Both the position numbers and the translations under genes were made by a program. The notes under the pieces were generated by a model. It saw only the letters and a list, made by a program, of their open reading frames with translations. It was not told where the DNA came from and did not search any database. From positions 45,193,490 through 45,257,489 of the forward strand of contig JAZBQD010000014.1 in assembly GCA_036583965.1 (NCBI GenBank): a stretch of 64,000 bases of DNA, written 5' to 3'. This document shows, piece after piece, positions 1 to 14,060 of this stretch (position 1 is the stretch's first letter; the number at the start of each line of letters is the position of its first letter). The stretch is from Prunella strophiata. Taxonomy: Eukaryota > Chordata > Aves > Passeriformes > Prunellidae.

Positions 1-3000
1 ATCATGTGTAGTTTCTGACATATTGTGTAAAGTGGAAAGGGAAATTATTAGTAAAGTGCTGTCCCTCTTGGCCTATCACCCAAATTTTTATTTTTGTATC
101 CCTTACTTCATGTAAGGAATTATATCACTGTTTCTGTCTTCGAATTAAAAGCCCTTTCCTACATGGAAAGTACTAAATGAACCCATAAAAGTCCTGAACA
201 TTTACAGTTAAATAAACCACAATGCCTCTTCAATGTCAGCCTTTTTCTTTCTGCTGTGACAGATGGTACACATTTCTATTTGGATCAGAAAAAATGTCAT
301 GTTAAGAAATATTTCCATGTAACTTTTATTTATGTTATTTGAAAGCAAGCCCAAGTTAACCAGACCAGAAAATTTATACCAAAAAAGCATTACTCCCGAC
401 AGTTCACTACCCCAAACCTTGCTAATTCAAACCACTCCATTTCTTTTTGCCAAACAGCAGTGTCAATGAAGAGGCTAATAAGAGATAAATTCCTTCCTTT
501 TAATGAACATGTTTAAGACAAATCAGTCATTATCAGGTATTGCATGCTGTGGGTCAGCTGTGAGGATGCTGAGCTGCAGCCCAAAAACACTCACAGCATT
601 CTGTTGGTTTTTGTTGTATGCTAGACTGCAAACATCTGACAAAATGGCAATCTAAGTATGTTCAAATAAACCAGAAGGAATATCTCCAAAAACTGGTATG
701 CACATTAACCCAAAACAGCTGGCTGTCCAAATGATTGCTAATTCAGTTTTCATTATTACTCTCTTATTTTGTTTACTGAAACATTCTTTAGAATGTTTTT
801 ATAGAACCACAGGGGACATGCTGGAGTTATATATCGGGGAAAATTCTATTACCATACCCAGTCCACTCTATTATACTGTTCCCTCCAGGAAAACAACAAA
901 GTATTTTGCTGGTTTATAATTTTCTTCTCTTTTGCAGTAGGAATTAGTTGCTTGCTGAAGAAAGGCAATTAAATTGTAAGTTTTGTATTTTTTTATAAAA
1001 ACCTGTCTCAATCCTGCTGGTGACAAATGTTCTGCTATCCTGGAGGAAGGAAATCAGCATGAAAGCATTATCATGCAGTTTTTTGATTACCTAAATAACA
1101 AAGATGTTCTTCTTGTCATCTAGACACTTTATTTTGTAAACATCTGTAAGTGACATAGTTGAATATAAACAGATAGAATGGCAGCTGCCTGTCAGACAAG
1201 ACTGAAATGTGCAAGTGACACCACGGGTGGGATGAAGGAGGCTTTGTTGTACCCACTTTAATGTTTTCTGTGCTAATGCAAAGACCACTGACAAATGCTT
1301 GAGGCTAAGTAGCCTTTCCACAAAGCCATGCATAGGGCTGTGTTTGGACAAGATATCACCTCTAGAATAACTGGAGATTGTTCTTCCTGCAAGTACTTTG
1401 TTCATACTGCCCATATATTGTTACTATGTCTGTATAAGATTGAAGGTCCTTGAAGACCTATATTTTTCAGGACGTCACTGTCAGAAGAGTGAGTAATACA
1501 CAGCAAAGAAGCCTATGCTGAATCAATTCAGACTTCTTTTTTGTTCTTTCCAGAAGGACAACTAAATAGGTCTACAGAGTGTATATTTTTTTTTAAAAAA
1601 AGCCATTTTTCTTAGATAAAGGAACAACAGAATAACGGAAGAAAAAAATGCATAACTGATGATGCTACTTCCAAATCAGTAAAATATATAAGTATATGCT
1701 TGATATAATCCCTATTCAGAAATTTGTGCTCACCTACATGCTTCCCCTGAAAAAAGTGTGGTTCTGTCTAATCATTCATCTGTTTATTCTTAGTAAAGGA
1801 TCAATCACTGAACTGGCATTTCAGGGACAGACAGAATAAAGGAAGATAATTATCTGGAGAAAAAAAGAGCACTCCAAAGAGAGAAACTATTCAAACATCT
1901 CTACATAATATCGGTACAGAATACTACTGAGAAAATTTCTTGCACTGGCCAAGACTCATTTCAGCATGACAAGCAATAAACTCTGCATAATATTTGAGTT
2001 CTAACCTTCTGTTAAAGGCCCCCTCTAATTACCTAGATATGTCAGGTGGTAAGACTTGCCACTCAGAATAAATCTGACATCAACAGATTTCTCCTCCTAA
2101 TTTTTATTTTAATAAGTAAGCCATACAGCATCTGTGAAGTTACTGATAATGAATGTTAGGAAATAGGATTACTCAAGTGAGTTAAATCCTTCTGCCTTTT
2201 CATTATCTGCTATATAATACTTGAAAGTCACGTCCTGAATAGACAGAGAACAAGTAACTGGAACCTACATATTTGCTCCCTATGCCTCTAGCTCAGACAC
2301 TAAATGAGGCTCAGTCCATGAGAACACCTGGGATGACCACAGTATCTACATGTGCTTATATGCATTGTTTTGTTCAGAAACTCTCCAGCAGGTTTTGGGT
2401 GTTTGGATTTTTGCATGTTTGTATGTGCAAGATTACTTTATGAAGAGTAGGCTGATCTTGTTTTGATGTGATGTGGGCTATTTTTTTGCATCTAGTCACA
2501 AATAGTTTGGCATCTAAAACTCCAGGAGGCATTTATGCTTACAGTCCCTCAGAGCTCAAGTTACTATGGGGCTAATTTATATACTCCCTCAACTGCCAAG
2601 CTGCCTTGCCTGTTCCTCTAGCCTGCTTTCCCCTCTAAGAGATATGCTGCTATTGGCCTTTCCTTCTCAAGCCTGTGTGATAATGGCACTGCACTAGATC
2701 CACTATAACTTCAAGTTTGACTACCTGGACAAATAAATTTACAAGGTAACAGGGAAATTCTTTCCAATAAAATTAGTAACCCTTTTTCCCTGTTAAATTG
2801 AGCTGGATTAAATTATCCTTTTATCAACAAAGTGATCAGAGAAATATGCTGCGACGTATGCATTCATACTGGCAACTGAAAGTAGATCAGACATGAAACA
2901 AATTACATTGGATTCAGTTTCATAGCAATGCCCATGTTAGTTATGTATTTATTATAAGGAATGCAGCTCAGTCTGAGAAATTTCTGCCTTAATAAAGTGG

Positions 3001-3119
3001 TCTTTGTCATTGAATCATACCATATCTTGATTAAAAACTTGTAAAAAATAAAGATAGCACATAACAGATAGCTTAAAACCACCTTAAAGGCTGGTTAAAC
3101 CTAGTATTTCTAAATGTAT
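1..3119. other. Intergenic AT-rich DNA, nothing recognised
   Basis: All six frames are broken by frequent stops. The longest open stretch is about 107 codons on the minus strand near 1.1-1.4 kb and resembles no family I know. No CR1, LTR or RNA gene signature is visible. A slightly GC-richer patch at about 2540-2700 has no identity I can give. I read this as unannotated bird intergenic or intronic sequence. Confidence 0.6.
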
Positions 3120-3960
3120 AAGGATCAGTAATTGGAGCTATTTTGACTGGGATTCCACACATAGAAATTTTTATGAAGTGTCTGTATTAGACCCTGTTAT
3201 GAACTGTATGCTAGACATACTTAGGTGTGGAGTTGCAACTCATGAGGAGGACAAGTGATCAGTTACCTGAATCACACTGAAACCCAATGGTCACAACCTA
3301 CTAAAATGTATTTTAATATGCTTCATTTTGGGTAGTAGCAATGGAAACAAATAACTACATCTATACCTACAGAAGAGGACACTACTTCAGAAAGTAATTA
3401 TTCAGAAAGCTACTTGAAATCATCAGAGAACCTTCTTAATGTGACATTTCAATTTCATACTGGAGCAAAAGGCCTAACATTGTCCGTGTGAGAGAAGACT
3501 GTCAAGTTAAAGTACGGAAATAATTTTGACTTAGTATGCAAGAAACAGATTTCTGCCACTATGTGTCTACTGCCAGTGTCTACATCCAGACAAATATGAA
3601 AATACTGAAGATAGTTCAAAGAATGGACATAAAAGGGCTCTGGGAATCAGAAAAAGTCTTATTATCTGAGGCTTAAATAATTCAATCAATTTAGCACATC
3701 TGCAGAGGTTAAAGGTGATTTAATCAGAGTGCAGATCCTCATTCAAGTAAAAGAGATCTGATAGTGGGAGTGCTCAGAATTGCAGACAAAGACATAAGAA
3801 TCTCCAACACTTGAAAGATGAACTAGGATGAATTCAAGCTTGGGAAATTAATTTTAAAGCACTAAGAGTAATTTATGTAAGAATAGATGTCATAGACACA
3901 CCAGCATATGGACTTTTTGAAGGGCAGTCTAAATTTTGCACTTAAATACATGCAGATTTG
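3120..3960 (+). mobile_element. Old CR1 LINE, 3' part of ORF2 region, degenerate
   Basis: The segment follows the end of a CR1 ORF2 in order. It begins with a stretch like the CR1 phrase about a name or date reading 'gcttcattttgggtagtagc' near 3320. A 'cttcagaaag' block at 3384-3393 precedes the region where CR1 reads as a long conserved aspartate-rich loop. Near 3610 'gatagttcaaagaatgg' is followed by 'gggctctgggaatcag'. Near 3790-3880 'gacataagaatctccaac' is followed by a stretch ending 'cactaagagtaatttatg', which resembles the closing part of ORF2 in old vertebrate CR1s. Frameshifts and stops are everywhere, so it encodes nothing. Divergence is much higher than in the copy at 19.2 kb, so it is an ancient insertion. 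Both ends are approximate. Confidence 0.65.
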
Positions 3961-6900
3961 AAACTGAAAAAAAGAACAGGCTCATAACTGTTTTTCCCTT
4001 TCTGGGTTTCAAATTTCAGACACTTACTAATTCAGGAAATGGAAGGGAGTTTGTTTTGTAAGAGGCATAAACCAGAAAATGCAGCACTTCAGAAACTGAC
4101 TTGATTTCCAGTAGTGCTGTGGCTTGTGATTGACTGGCACAGGCTTGCATCTAAAACAGGAGGCTTACCTCTTGTGGAAAAATTTACCCTCTGTATGGAT
4201 TGTTGTGCAGAAGAAGGTATGAAATCTTCCTTTGACTGTTCCATCAGTCACACCTGTTCTTTTCTGTTCCTCCATTCAGTTTTGTTAAAATTTGCAAAAG
4301 TTTTAATTTGTTGTTTTTGAAGTTTAGGACACAGTAAAAGCGATGGTAGGAGAAAGAATTGGAACAAAACATTTTCATTTTTTTTAGACATGAGGTGACA
4401 GTAATCTAGGAAAAGTTCTTGGCTTCCCTGCTCCTTTCTCAAACCAAGAGTATTAGAAACTCTCTAAAGAATTTTAGTGACTTTGCTGCTGATTTGATTT
4501 CTGAAAACTCTACAAAAGGCGAAGATAGATATTTGCCACCTTTCTCTTTGTTCATAATAGTTGACATATTATCTGAACAAACAAACTTCCCTTAAAGGGA
4601 ATAATTTTCCCTTTCCCCAAACCACATTTATCAAAGTCTTTATTACTATTATGTATTCAGTCTAAGGGTCCTTTACTCACATAGCAAAATGACAGATTTG
4701 GAGCTTACAATACATTTGTCCCCCATTTTAGAACTGTTCTGACTGAACATTTCAGCAATGTCATCTCCAGTAGGCTGAATAATTATTAAAGAATTACTTA
4801 CCCTATTTCATTATGTGAAACCCAAATAACTGTTAAATGTCTGCAACAGATACTAGTGAGAAAAGTAAGTTTGCAGATACATTGCTAGTGAAACTAATTA
4901 TTGCTGATGAAAATAATTTGCCTTTTCCAGGAACTAAGGAACTAACAGGTAAATAATCTTGCTGTTAATTTTTATTGATTCAAATTGTACCCAACACCAA
5001 CAGTTAGCTAGAAATTAAAGCTGAGTATTCTGTGCTAAAGCAGACACCTAACCTGATGAATGCTGAAGGTATGACCATTTTGGTTTGGAAATTCTTCCAA
5101 AAAATAGTTAATTAGCATTGCATCCATTGGCATAATGTTGCTTTCTGTCATATTGCTTGCTTGCAGTACTCTGACTGCAAAAGTCTACCTCAACTGAACA
5201 TTTCTGTCTTTTAGCATATGAGTGCTTGCCAACTCTTTGCTTCAGCCATTTACTGTTAATGCTTTACATGGAGTGGCTAGTCATGAGAGTCTCATGGCAT
5301 TGTCCCTAACTCAACACATTATGCTGAAGAAGGTTGTACTATGTAAAGCTAAGATGTTTCAGTCTATATGAATATGTTCTGCTGCTGCTCTCAAATATTC
5401 AGCAGGTTGTTACAAATTGTTAAAAGACAAATACATGCATGTTACAAGACATGTGAATAGACATAGATGAGTCAAGGAAACAAAGATATCTAATTGATTA
5501 AAAATAAGAGCAAATTTAGTTTTCAAGTACTAAAATTCTAGCATTTTACATCAGTTTTATATACGTCAAAAATAAAAAAGTCATAGTAAATCAATACTGG
5601 ACTCTATGCATATTTGGTTAGGATGCTTACACATTTTTATGTAATCTGAAAGAGGTAATGTATTCATAACTAAAACTGAATGCTGAGCAGCTAAATAGAG
5701 CCTCTAGAAAAGTGAAGGAAAGAAAATAAATTTCCTCGGAGTTATGAGCTGGCCCAATATAGAGTAAGATTTTAAAATGTTTTACTACACTTTTTTTTGG
5801 TTTTTTTTGAAATTTGACTTTGTAAGATTAGGTCTTCAAAGAAAATAAAATGCATGCACCCATAATTATCCAGAATATAAAGATACATTCTTATTCATTT
5901 GCTTTGTTCTTTTTCTCCCCATCAAAATTTGGAAAGCTACTGAACATTTACAAGATTGGTCAGAGAAGCACATCTGTAAAATATTGAATTTCCACAGAGC
6001 CTGTACAGGATCACAGTCATTGGTTTGACTTAACAACTGCTGTGAGGTGAAGTGTTTTGTGGAGTTTACACGGAGGCCAAGAGCAGAGGACAGACAGGGA
6101 ATCAGCACTTCTTATTAACTGGCCAAATTAATTCATAAAAAACTGGCAGAATCCCAGAAAGGAATACAGAAGATAGCTTAAAATGCTGTAAGAGAAGAAT
6201 ATAAGAAACTTGACAGAAGACAATGTAACATCACAATTCAGATATGAAATGGACAGTCAGAGAAAGACATGCTTCATTACTGACTCTATTGAAAAACTTC
6301 TTGTTCAGTTTTCAAAGCCTATTTTCCCCCTGTAATACAGGGAGGTTACATATGAGAAGCTTTTATGTCAACTTTCAGGGCTTAGAAAAGGAGGCATCTT
6401 TCTGGATATGTGAAACATGGTTTAACCCTATAACTGCAATAATTTGTTAAATAGCTGGTTGTGCCTTAATATCAGTAAAGAAATGTTTGCATGAGACTTG
6501 TTTAAAATTAAGTTCTAGTCAGAAAAAGGAAAAATATGAGGCAGATAATACAGAAGGATGTGAATGCAACTTGAAGAGATTCTGTCCAATGCTGAAACAC
6601 TTTTCAACATTAGCCAAAGAACCCTCCTCGGAGCTACCCAGGAGCACGGTGTGTTAATAAGAAGGAATGAAGTTTGAAAAGAAAGTTAATGCATTGATAA
6701 GAATGTTCAGTAAGAATATCTCTGCCTTTAAGAAGATTTCATGGACATTAATCACAATATATTTTACTTTCCCACTTGATGCCCTACCATTGGAACACAC
6801 TGTAGAGGTAGAAGTGCAGGTCCCTGTTTGATGAATGTGCTTGTTTGCAGAGTCATTTTTCTAATCAAGGAATTACTTTGCTCTCTCCTATCCTACTTGC

Positions 6901-9900
6901 CCATACTCAAAAAAGCAGAAGAGAAATAGGATCAATTAGGATTTAAATTATGCCTGAAAAAAAATGCAGATTATTTTTTCCAACATTTGAAATATGAAAA
7001 AACCTACAAATCTAGAAAAGGAATTGACCTTTGGGCAGGATGATCTTTACCTGCCACTGTTTATTTCTTTGAATAGAAATTTTGGTCCAAAAATATTTTG
7101 TGTAATTTTTATAACTTGTTCTCTGTTAACACCTCATGATAAAACACAACCTGGACTTTAAGAACTGAAATCCAAGGCAAAACAGCTTTGACTTCAAGAA
7201 GGGAGAATCAGTTCATATGAATGACATAAAATTGAGGCGTTTGTGTGAGGATGATTGCACACTTGCCCAGTGCTCAAACTCTCTTTACATTAGGTTGAGA
7301 TTTTTGCCTAAATGTTATCATCTGAAGGTTTGTGAAATGCCCTCACAATATCTGAGACATTTGCATGGAACTGGAGGAAAAAAGACAGGATGAACAAAAG
7401 ACCTGCACCTTTATGGAAAGATTGGGGCTGGACTTGTGTGACTGGGTTGTGTCTACATCTCCATTTAGTGAAATGGGAACTTGGGCATTTTACCCTGTAG
7501 GGTGTACCAACTTTAGGTAATTAAAACTGGGGCTAAATCCCATTCTGCCTGTTTGCAGCAAGCAGCAGAAGTTGCTGTGTCTCAAAAGAAACACATAAGT
7601 TTTGAAGTTTGGCTTCACTTAAGAAGTATGTACAAACCAGGTAAACACCAGGAAACAAAAGGTAAACTGAAAAAAAAAAAGGTAAACAGTTTGATGGTTT
7701 TGATTTTAATGTGACACAGCCAGTACTACATTTTTATTAAAACTTACAAAAGAATGGCAAAGGTTACAAGCAGTTCAGAGCAATAACACAACCTCATTAA
7801 TAAATTCCTTTTATATGTTTAACCATATTAATTTAGCATTCAGTTAATAAGAACTGCAGGGTTCTCTTGAACCTGTCACTAGTGATTTATTAAGTCCATT
7901 TTATATTCATCTGTTTATAGATCAAACATGCAGAAGATGGGTTCAACAGTATTGAGCAAATTTAACAAAAAAAGAAAAGAGGAGAATTGGGTATTTAACT
8001 TTTAGGTTACACATTTTCAGCAGGAAGACAGTAATTAAATTTAAGCTACTGGTTTGATCAAGGATAAATAGTTCTATGCCTCTCAAATACCTCTGAAATC
8101 AATACACCTTTTTAGATCAACAGTCCCTGAAAAAACCTAAGCATTGTCTTGGTGGTGAACTGAGGTTTCACTATGTATGTGGTTTGCAAAAGTGAAAATT
8201 TGAAGTCAGCTCTGTCGAAAACTGATTTCTGACATGCAGGTAAGAAACACCAGTGAATCAGACACCGTGCATGCTGGAATCACCCCATGAATAAAGAAAC
8301 ACAAATCAGTTCAAAAATGTTGAGCCTCCCAGTTACCACCAAGGCACTTCTGTCTCTTACGAGACTTATTATGCACTTCAGAGCAGCAGCTGCAAAAACT
8401 GCTAAACTACCATTTAAATATCAACAGCAAAATTTATGAAAATTCATGAAAAGATGTCTTAATTTTTCAGTGATTTTCATAGTAATGAAAAATGCAGTTC
8501 TTGAATGATTTTAAATTTTTATTACTTTGTACATATTTTCCTACTGCAAAAATATTTTCAACTTTTTAAAAAAAATATAAGCTTTTATTTGAAATTTCAT
8601 AAAATCTGTATGTTGTGTAAAATTTTTGTAAAAAAAATCAGTTTTTTTGAGAATTTCCTTATAGGTTCAGTTTCTCAATGCTGGATCTGATAGTGACTCC
8701 TGGAGGAAAAATGAACTTGCAGCTGAAAAGAACCCACCTCTCCAGCAGAACTTGATGATGTGAACACAGTGACTACAGAAATACATCTGCACACACTTTA
8801 TTTATCAATTGGCTAATAGCATATGGTATTTATTTTGTTGCTTGTGAGTAGTCTTCTCTTTCTTTGGTTTGATCTCATATAAGGTTTCCTGGTCAAAGTG
8901 GGACAATAGCATCTATGGGACATCAAAGCAGGTGTTGTCACTGGGAGACTACTTTTTCTGTTTGGGATATGAGTACAGTGTTCACATAATGTTGCCTTTG
9001 AGACATTATGGAAATGCAATCCTCTCAGCAATGGTTAAAAAATATTTTAAAACAAATACTATTTATAAGTTAACTAATTTTAACACATTGTCTATACTAT
9101 AGTTTCATCTTTATTACTGTTTAGGTATGCTGGTATAAATATAGAGATATTATGAGACAAGTATAATAGCACATAATTAAAAATACCTTTTATAATAAGT
9201 TCAATTAAAACTAGAGAATGTGGGAACCTAGTTAAAAAACCCCTCTATTTATGCTTGGAAACAAAATTTGACAGAAGGGCGAATCTGGCTAGCTAAATTG
9301 GTCTTTGTGTTGTATGTGGGAAACTCAAAATACAGTTACAAATTTATGCTATAAAAGAAAGAATATCTTTTCAACTTACTAGAAAGAAAATACCACATTA
9401 ATTTTAGAGTAGATACTGGTATATAGCTAGACTTTGTAAAGGTAACAGAAGGGGAGCAAAATTACCCTGGAGTCAGACTAAAAGAAATTCCAGATCAATG
9501 GCACATGATGTCCTAGTGTCTCCTTGTGACACTTTGGGTGTTTGCCAACCCACAAATACACATCTCTTCTATCTCTTCTGAAAGCTCCCCCTCCCATTAA
9601 ATCACCACAAAGATTAACATTTAATATCAAACATTGCTACTTTTTTTCCTTTCTTCATCCTAAATGTGAGAAAAGACAAAGAAGCATCATGTCTGGCTTC
9701 AACAATTCTGGGCAACACTTTACAGCAGAACTTGCTTGGGAGTCTGCCTTTATTTTAAAGAATGAACTGAGTCACCATGTTTCAATCTCAAACACACTTT
9801 AAGTAATCTCTAGAAATAGGTATGTTCTTGTTTAAATGTACTCCTGTGGCTTTTATCCCTCTGTTTCAGTGGGATTCACAGCTCACAGTACAGTCATATG

Positions 9901-12900
9901 CAGTGCAATGCTTTATTAGTGTCACAGATTTTACAAACAAGGAAAAACACTTCAAAGAGCAACTGCTAACATCACAGAAGTATAAAAAAAGAGTTATGTG
10001 CTCCTGCTGTTTATTTTGGTTTGCACTGCACTGTGACAGAAAACAGCACTTGGTGATTAATTTGAAAAGAATGAGACTTCCCTGAAATTTTTTTTTCACC
10101 CAATGGCAAAATGTTAAAAAAAAGGGACATGAAAATAAATACAAACATAAATTTTAAGTTTTAAAGACACAGTGTGCAACGTTGTGAAAGCATAAAAACA
10201 TTTTACAAAAGAAATCATAAGGATAAGGGTTGGTTTGCTTCATGAAAAATTAACAGAGAATGCATCATTTCATACCAGTACACTCAAATAAAGACTCAAG
10301 TTAAATGCAGAAACTGGGGAATATCCTGTTATTACTCATATTACATAATCTGGTCATTGGAATAACATGAGCAGCAACAGATAATGAACGAAAACTCAAA
10401 AAGGAGTAGTCACATTAGAACCTAGGTAAGACTAGGTAAAACTTTATAGAGAAGTATGACAGTCACATTTGGTGTCTGAATGAAATGAGAACAGTTATCG
10501 CTTCTCAGACTGTCATATATAAAAGATGTATGAAATTTGAAAGGTTGGAAAAGCTTTTGTCATTTTTAAGGATGCTGGTAAATTCTATCAGAGAATGTGT
10601 TCAACAGCTTCTGATAAGGAAGATTAAAAGTTTCAGGGTGTTTCATTATGGGTATAAGAATTTAGCAGAAAATAAACCCCCTTGCACTCCAGCTGATCCT
10701 CAGAGATCAAAGGAACTTGGTGTTGCTGAGCTTAATTTCTGATTCTAGCCAATTTAAGCACTTTAAATCTGGTTGAGTTCAAAATAAAAAGTTGCATGAG
10801 CAGAGATACACAAACAGTGCAGTTTACCAGTCCTGTACTATACATATGATCACGTTCAACAAGGACTTTGCATGATCTAGATTCATGACTAGTACTGGCT
10901 TATTGAAACAACAGGAAAGCAGGTTCAGGATTGCTGGTGATAAATACACTAAGTACAGAGTGGTAATGTGTGTTACAACAGAAAGTATAGCAAGAGAGGG
11001 TCTAATAGCTCCATAGCCATATAAATGAATGCCAGTGTGTGCTCCAATGCCCTTGCAGGCACAAAGCTCACCAACAGGTGTTGCCTCAGGAAAGACACAG
11101 CCTATTGACATACTGAGCAGGCCGAGATGTTTTCCCCCTCCAGAGGGGTTTTTCCCCACCCACCTTTTCCACTCTAAAATTCCTCTTTCATACTATAAAT
11201 TTTTGCCTCTCCCAAGGGTGTGGAACAATTACATGTTATAAGGTGGAGTTTGGTGACTTTGGTGATACACATCCATGTTCTCCTTCATTTGCATCCTGAA
11301 GAGTGCGCAAGTGAACATGTTAAAGAAGCTCACTGAGAATATCAATTACTTTGGGTCAGAATTTATAGCTGTCAGAAAAGGTGGAATAAACACTTTGGCC
11401 CTCCACTACTGAGGTGGCAGTAAAGGCTGTTAGGCCTTCATCAGAGGTTCTTTGACTTCATCCTTATCTCCTTAATGAAGCAGATTCATAATAAGGCTTG
11501 TTTTTCTCAGTGATGTAAACGTGGCTATTAGCTGGTGCCGAGGCCAGGTGCTATTCTGTGCCTCACTGAAACAGCACCAGGCTGCCAGACCTCCACTTCA
11601 CCCCAGACAGCAGCCAGGTGCAAGATCAGGAAGAGGCACATCTCATGTTTTTCTCAACCAGTCTCATCAATTTTTCACCATCTTAAAGCAACACTGTACA
11701 ATTCTGACCATTTACCACACAAGATAAGAGCACCGGTATTTGCAGATGTTTTGTCAGTGTTGGAATTCACCTTATTATTCATCAAGTCTTATTTGGCTTA
11801 TCATGCTACTTAAAGATAAGTTCCTTACATTTGAGGACTTAATAGTTTTGATTAACACACCAGCAGCATCTGACCACATAGTCATAAATAATTCTTTGAA
11901 ACATAACAAAGTTCCTATAATTGTATTTCCCATAAAGCATTGTCCCCTACACTGTATTTTATAAACTGGGTAGTTTGGGTCTTGCGTTAGTTGGTCTTCT
12001 TTATTTCAATGACTGAGCATTAGTGATAGGAAATTGCTGAGAGGTATTTGGCTAAAAACTTAAAGATTGAGTTTTAAGAATGTGTTTCACCCAAGGAATT
12101 TTCTGATTCTTTGATTGTGGGATGTTTTTTTTATATTTTGGGAAGCTGTGTCCAAACAAATTTTTATCTCAGAAATAGCTAAAACAGTTAAGAAGGGGAA
12201 TACAGAACCCTTCTGTGTTTAAATTGGCATTCATTCATAAAGATTCAGCCTGAATAGTTCAGCATCCATTAATGACTTTTTGTTAAAGACTTTAGTTATC
12301 TACACTCAACTTCATTGCATAACTAGTCTGGGCCATTGACACTGGACACTGAAATGCAAGATAGTTTAGCTCCTGGTCAAGCAGTGACAAACATAGTCAT
12401 TAAGTTGTTAGTAAGTAGAAACTCTTGAAGTCCATTTTCAGTTGTGCTCTTCACTGCTGTTGTTGTGTGAACAAGTTTGAAGTGTGACAGTTCTTAGGTG
12501 AAATTACTTTTGTCTTTACATTCAAAAAGTTAAATTGTAGCCCAAATTAAAGTGTTTGGATGTAGAACTATATACCCAGCATGTTAATTTTGCATGAACT
12601 TGAAATTAAAGCAAAAATAGAACCAGAAGCTTTAAATACACAAGCAACCAACAAATGAACAGAACTAAACTGAAAAAAACTCAAAACAACAAACCAAACA
12701 CAAAACAACACCCCACAAGAAACAAACAAACAATGTAATAAAAACTCCCATTTGTGCTCTACTGTAGCTGAAAATTTGTTTTAATTATATATTGAAACAT
12801 TATGTCTGTTCAAAATACTGGCTAATTCCCACTGTCCTCAAAATCACTACCCCAGTCAAGAGAAGGTCTCAGTTCTCTCTCCACCCTCACATCTCTGCAC

Positions 12901-13580
12901 AAATAAAGGAATGAGATCCTCCTATTCTGTAGGGGCAGAAGAAAAATAAGTGGCTCTTTTATGCTCTATTTTTTTTTCTTTTTCCCTCAAGAAAGAAAAT
13001 TTCAGGAAGCGAGCAAAGACAAACTCAACTCTTCTGCCTTCTTAATTTGGGAAAACTGAGGTATGACACCATATGGACTATAGTGTATAAAAAAATGAAC
13101 AGTACTAAAATGATGTTTCCTGCTTGATGCTATAGGTGGCCAAGCACTCTCAGTTTAATGAACACAACTATTTGGAATGCATGGCTGTTAGCATTAGGAG
13201 ATCTTGATTCCTTTTTCCAAAGCACAAACCAAGATAACACAGACAAAAGCAATGCAGAATGTCATTAGCAGAAGTACAGACATGGATTAACAGGTGATGA
13301 CTTACATAGAACTTAATCTCCTGATTTTATAAATGACATTTGAAATCTGTCACCCATTTCTTGGGTTACCTTTAGGTTATGTGTAAACAGATCTTCGATT
13401 ATGAAATCACAGTCATTATTTTTGGAAGGCAACATGGGAGTACTCCAGTACGTCTGCCTGATCAAAGCAGAACCAACCTTGAATTCAGACCACACTGTGT
13501 AGGACTTTCTCTAATCAGTTTTTGTAAAGTCCAAGAACAATCTCCCAGGGCACTCTGTCACAATGCTTAATTATCATGAC

Positions 13581-13585
<5 letters not shown>
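3961..13585. other. Intergenic AT-rich DNA, no recognised element
   Basis: No gene, LTR or CR1 signature could be recognised across this block. Open frames are all shorter than about 112 codons and have no family resemblance. An A/C-rich low-complexity stretch lies at about 12660-12740. A GC-richer patch at about 11030-11220 contains a short hairpin of C and G runs near 11130, with no assigned identity. Old, unrecognisable transposon relics may well be present. Confidence 0.55.
12660..12740. repeat. A/C-rich low-complexity tract
   Basis: The stretch is built from runs of A separated by single C residues, with CAAA and CAAACA units. It almost lacks T and G. It is a simple low-complexity sequence with no other visible function. 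Confidence 0.6.

Positions 13586-13616
<31 letters not shown>
13586..13616. repeat. Poly(T) tract of about 31 nt
   Basis: This is an uninterrupted run of about 31 T residues. It lies about 75 bases from the lower-coordinate (3') end of a minus-strand CR1 fragment. CR1 elements normally end in a short repeat, not poly(A), so the run is more likely a mononucleotide microsatellite than a CR1 tail. Its exact length is unreliable in most assemblies. Confidence 0.85.
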
Positions 13617-13619
<3 letters not shown>

Positions 13620-13689
13620 CCATTAGTACCTTTTTTGTTGTAATTTATGAGCAGTGTCTTGTTTTCTTGCTTCAGTAGGCTTGTGGTTT

Positions 13690-14060
13690 CTGGTCCTCTC
13701 TTCTTAATAACATCCACCTATGTACTAGCAGGCTGCTGTCATGCATCCCTGAAGTTGCCACTTTTCATGCTGAACTAGAATCTCAGCCTGTCTGGTAAGT
13801 GCTCCAGCTTCCAAGCAGCTTGGGGCCCTCCACTGAAATGGCACCAGTTTGTAGTCATCTTTCTTCAGTTGTGGAGCCCAAAACTGGACACAGTATTCCA
13901 GATGTAATGTCTAGTACAATGTCAAGTAATAGTGTCAAACCCACCTTGCTTCCAGCTCTTCTATACCACCTCTTTGCACCAAACTTTGGTCACTTGTTTT
14001 CCTGAGCATAGAGATGCAAGTATTGGAGGGGCTTGCTCTTCAACACATACTGTGTTGGGC
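13690..14060 (-). mobile_element. CR1 LINE fragment, minus strand
   Basis: Read on the given strand, the block carries the reverse complement of the well-known CR1 stretch. 'gcccaaaactggacacagta' starts near 13870 and continues with 'ttccagatgtaatg'. Upstream, near 13808, it has 'cttccaagcagcttgg' and then 'gccctccactgaaatgg'. These correspond to the ORF2 end that reads 'tactgtgtccagttttgggc' in sense. The flanks beyond about 13740 and 13990 match weakly, so the limits are approximate. The fragment is only a few hundred bases and is non-coding. Confidence 0.75.

Noticed and set aside
1091..1414. 107-codon minus-strand frame
   Set aside because: No recognisable domain or family; the length is compatible with chance in 64 kb.
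6300..6360. MIR-like core with 'ttttccccctgtaatacagg'
   Set aside because: The resemblance is limited to one short stretch without the rest of the SINE, and it is too weak to call.
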